A DNA stretch of 64,000 bases, from positions 1 through 64,000 of the forward strand of contig NZ_JANFOJ010000004.1 of the NCBI RefSeq assembly GCF_024385605.1, given 5' to 3'. Both the position numbers and the translations under genes were made by a program. This DNA comes from Sporolactobacillus sp. STSJ-5. GTDB lineage: Bacteria > Bacillota > Bacilli > Bacillales > Sporolactobacillaceae. Every line of letters begins with the position of its first letter. Within the stretch, counting starts at the first letter, position 1. The notes beneath the pieces were generated by a model. That model saw only the letters and a program-made list of their open reading frames with translations, searched no databases and was not told the DNA's origin. Below, in pieces: positions 61,702 through 64,000 of this stretch.

Positions 61702-64000
61702 AACTATTCAGTTGGAAAGAAAATGATCAATTATCGAGACTTGAAGAAGACATCGCTTCAAAAACAAAGAAAATTCAGCACTTTGCCAATGAAAATACCG
61801 AAGAACAGCGAAGACTGAATAACCTTTTAGAAGAGCAGCGACAAGAAATTGCCACTTCCTATGAACGAATTGAAAAAGAATTACATGAAGATTCACAGAG
61901 ATGGGCGTTGATAAAACGGCAGATCCAAGAAAAAAATAATGATGATGCTCCTTTCTCACAATTGCGTATTGGAGAACGTCTTCTGCTCTTAGGCATGATA
62001 AATGCCAAGCAATTAAATAAGAGTTTAAATGAACAACAGATTCATGGTGGCAGGCTTGGGGACATACTCGTTCGCCTAGGTTATATAAGTCGCGACCAAC
62101 TACAGGATATTATTAACCAATCGTTCAAACGCCTCTTACTAGGTGAACAACTGGTACGTGCGGGGTATCTGCAGCGTGGTGAGCTAGAGAAGGCGCTGCA
62201 TCTGCAAGGAACAGTAGGCGGAGATATTGGAGAAATTCTAATCTCAATGAACATGATCACACCAAATCAACTTGCAGAAGCCCTTGCTTCCCAAAGTCAA
62301 ACGGGGAGGTTCATGACATATGACAAAAATGATGCTATCAAGGCTAAGCTTCCTGAAATGATTGCACGACAATTTAAAACTGTTGTGATTCGACAATCGG
62401 TTGATCAATGCATTATTGCCGTTGAATCAATGCTCAATAATGAAGAAATGCAACAGCTTACTACAATTGTTGATGCACCGATTACGCAAGTCATTGCATC
62501 CCCATGGGAAATGGAACTTCTTTGGGATCAAATCTATCAAGCAGAATTGCTTCACGAGAGTACCGAAAAATTAAAGAACGAGCAACCGGAGAATTCTGCC
62601 AGTCAGACATTCACGTTTACACAGATACTTAGCATGATTGTGATTGGAATCACCATCGCTGCCGCTTTGCTATGGAATTGGTTTTACACACTTGTAATCA
62701 TCAATATCATCATTCAGTTAATGTATTTTTCGATGACCGTCACAAAATTTATCATGATTCTTTATGGCACAAAAGAGAAGGCGCAAGTCCGGTTCAACAG
62801 GAAGCAAATTCAGAACATTGATGAACGAGAGCTTCCAATATACACGATTTTAGTACCCATGTATAAGGAAAGTAAGGTCATTCCGCAATTAGTCCAAAAT
62901 TTGAACCAACTAGACTATCCCAAGAATAAATTGGACATTCGTCTGCTCATTGAAAAGGATGATACGGAAGCTCAAGAAGTGGTTCAATCGCTGCATCTGC
63001 CGTACTTCTTCCAGATGATTATCATCCCAGACGGTCAGCCGAAGACCAAGCCGAAGGCATGCAATTATGGGCTGATTCGTGCACGCGGAAAGTACGTAGT
63101 CATTTATGATGCTGAAGATCGGCCCGACCCAGATCAATTAAAAAAGGTCTTTCTCGCCTTTCAGCAAAGTCCTGATAACACTGCTTGCATTCAAGCCAAG
63201 CTCAACTACTTTAATAGTAAACAGAATCTACTCACTCGATTTTTCACCCAAGAATACAGCAATTGGTTTGAATTGCTGCTTCCCGGCATTATGCAGATTA
63301 ACATTCCTATTCCGCTCGGCGGAACATCTAATCACTTTAAAACAGATGTGCTCAAAAAGCTCGGCGCATGGGATCCTTATAACGTCACAGAGGATGCTGA
63401 TCTCGGTATACGTCTTTATAAGCAAAACTATACAACCAAAGTTGTGGATTCGCGAACGTTAGAGGAAGCGAACAGCAAATTCAGAAACTGGATTCATCAA
63501 CGGTCTCGCTGGATTAAGGGCTATATGCAAACTTGGCTCGTGCATATGCGCCATCCCATTAGACTCCATCGTGAGCTTGGGATCAAAGGCTTCTGGGGAG
63601 CTCAGTTTATGCTTCTGTCATCACCGCTCTTGCCCATGTTGAATCCCATTTTCTGGTCCCTACTGGGTCTATGGTATTTGACACATGCCGGTTGGATACC
63701 CGCCTTCTTTCCTGGAGTGATCTATTATTTGGCGGCTATCCAACTGATTCTCGGTAATTTCTTGTTTATTTATACAAATATCGCAGGTACCTATTGGGTC
63801 GTACATGAGCTGCACCGAAAGAAGGAAACATGGCTTTCTTACAGTCTCGTAAGATATGCATTACTCACTCCAATCTATTGGGCAATGATGAGTATCGCTT
63901 CAATAAAAGCACTATGGCAATTAATCAGAAAACCTTTTTATTGGGAGAAAACTGAGCACGGATTTGATCAAGAACATTACGATACAACAAAAACAAGCAG
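61698..64000 (+). CDS. GT2 glycosyltransferase with two tandem MshEN c-di-GMP domains (partial, runs off the window)
   Basis: At least 767 aa, continuing past base 64000. Order: N-terminal coiled coil (10-80); two MshEN-type domains (90-142 and 147-199), each two 24-residue motifs with a 5-residue spacer (RIGERLLLLGMI...; RLGDILVRLGYI...; LGEQLVRAGYL...; IGEILISMNMI...); membrane helices about 310-350; a GT2 core from about 380 with DAEDRPDPDQ (about 471), TEDADLG and QRSRW; then more helices. MshEN domains bind c-di-GMP in MshE, XpsE and NfrB. It is likely a c-di-GMP-gated polysaccharide synthase. Confidence 0.88.
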   Translation, partial: MKLFSWKENDQLSRLEEDIASKTKKIQHFANENTEEQRRLNNLLEEQRQEIATSYERIEKELHEDSQRWALIKRQIQEKNNDDAPFSQLRIGERLLLLGMINAKQLNKSLNEQQIHGGRLGDILVRLGYISRDQLQDIINQSFKRLLLGEQLVRAGYLQRGELEKALHLQGTVGGDIGEILISMNMITPNQLAEALASQSQTGRFMTYDKNDAIKAKLPEMIARQFKTVVIRQSVDQCIIAVESMLNNEEMQQLTTIVDAPITQVIASPWEMELLWDQIYQAELLHESTEKLKNEQPENSASQTFTFTQILSMIVIGITIAAALLWNWFYTLVIINIIIQLMYFSMTVTKFIMILYGTKEKAQVRFNRKQIQNIDERELPIYTILVPMYKESKVIPQLVQNLNQLDYPKNKLDIRLLIEKDDTEAQEVVQSLHLPYFFQMIIIPDGQPKTKPKACNYGLIRARGKYVVIYDAEDRPDPDQLKKVFLAFQQSPDNTACIQAKLNYFNSKQNLLTRFFTQEYSNWFELLLPGIMQINIPIPLGGTSNHFKTDVLKKLGAWDPYNVTEDADLGIRLYKQNYTTKVVDSRTLEEANSKFRNWIHQRSRWIKGYMQTWLVHMRHPIRLHRELGIKGFWGAQFMLLSSPLLPMLNPIFWSLLGLWYLTHAGWIPAFFPGVIYYLAAIQLILGNFLFIYTNIAGTYWVVHELHRKKETWLSYSLVRYALLTPIYWAMMSIASIKALWQLIRKPFYWEKTEHGFDQEHYDTTKTS

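Overview
The window looks like a chromosomal segment of a low-to-moderate GC Bacillota organism (class Bacilli). The signs are strong AGGAGG-type ribosome sites, CcpA-type cre boxes, several PTS operons with BglG/MtlR-type regulators, ROK fructokinases and a GH25 lysozyme with SH3 repeats. The gene set fits a Sporolactobacillus-like lactic, spore-forming bacillus, but that placement is a guess. I saw no rRNA, tRNA or CRISPR array.

Layout: 0-5.4 kb holds a secreted lysozyme, a NERD-domain protein, a 22-unit 20-bp tandem repeat and a PgaC/PgaD-like exopolysaccharide synthase pair. 5.6-9.3 kb holds a class III aminotransferase with an odd D-2-hydroxyacid dehydrogenase, and an orphan sugar-ABC ATPase. 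9.3-12.7 kb is a sugar ABC operon (two permeases, esterase, PucR-type regulator) cut at its 5' end by a decayed IS3/IS150-type element (12713-14204). 14.2-17.0 kb is a cobalamin-riboswitch operon: an alpha-barrel surface protein, a DUF4430 (transcobalamin C-terminal-like) protein and an ECF S component. 17.9-21.7 kb is a sulfonate/taurine-type ABC operon that contains an M24 peptidase.

22.6-30.3 kb is a hexuronate/aldonate operon (uxuA, MFS, uxaA, two PfkB kinases, KDPG aldolase) under an IclR regulator. Mannonate and altronate become KDG, KDPG, then pyruvate plus glyceraldehyde-3-phosphate. 32.5-38.7 kb is a sucrose/fructan operon (two GH32 enzymes, an MFS permease, a LacI regulator and a fructokinase) with a perfect 18-bp operator. 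41.2-48.0 kb is a fructose-type PTS operon with two IIA proteins and two class II aldolases, followed by a second fructokinase. It lies between two direct repeats, each carrying a 103-aa gene with a hairpin leader. 48.9-51.8 kb holds an L,D-transpeptidase and a sigma-70-like factor. 53.0-59.5 kb is a galactitol-type PTS operon that also encodes YjbQ, two SIS isomerases and a pentulose/hexulose-phosphate 3-epimerase. 59.7-61.4 kb is decayed DNA (IS21 istB, toxin/immunity-like pieces).

The window ends inside a long gene (61698 onward) for a processive GT2 glycosyltransferase with two tandem MshEN-type c-di-GMP-binding domains, coupled by an ATGA overlap to a small coiled-coil gene. A truncated second copy of that gene pair lies at 39.2 kb and a trace lies at 30.5 kb. 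The most promising systems are the riboswitch-controlled split transcobalamin-like uptake module, the MshEN glycosyltransferase, and the YjbQ/SIS/epimerase PTS pathway.
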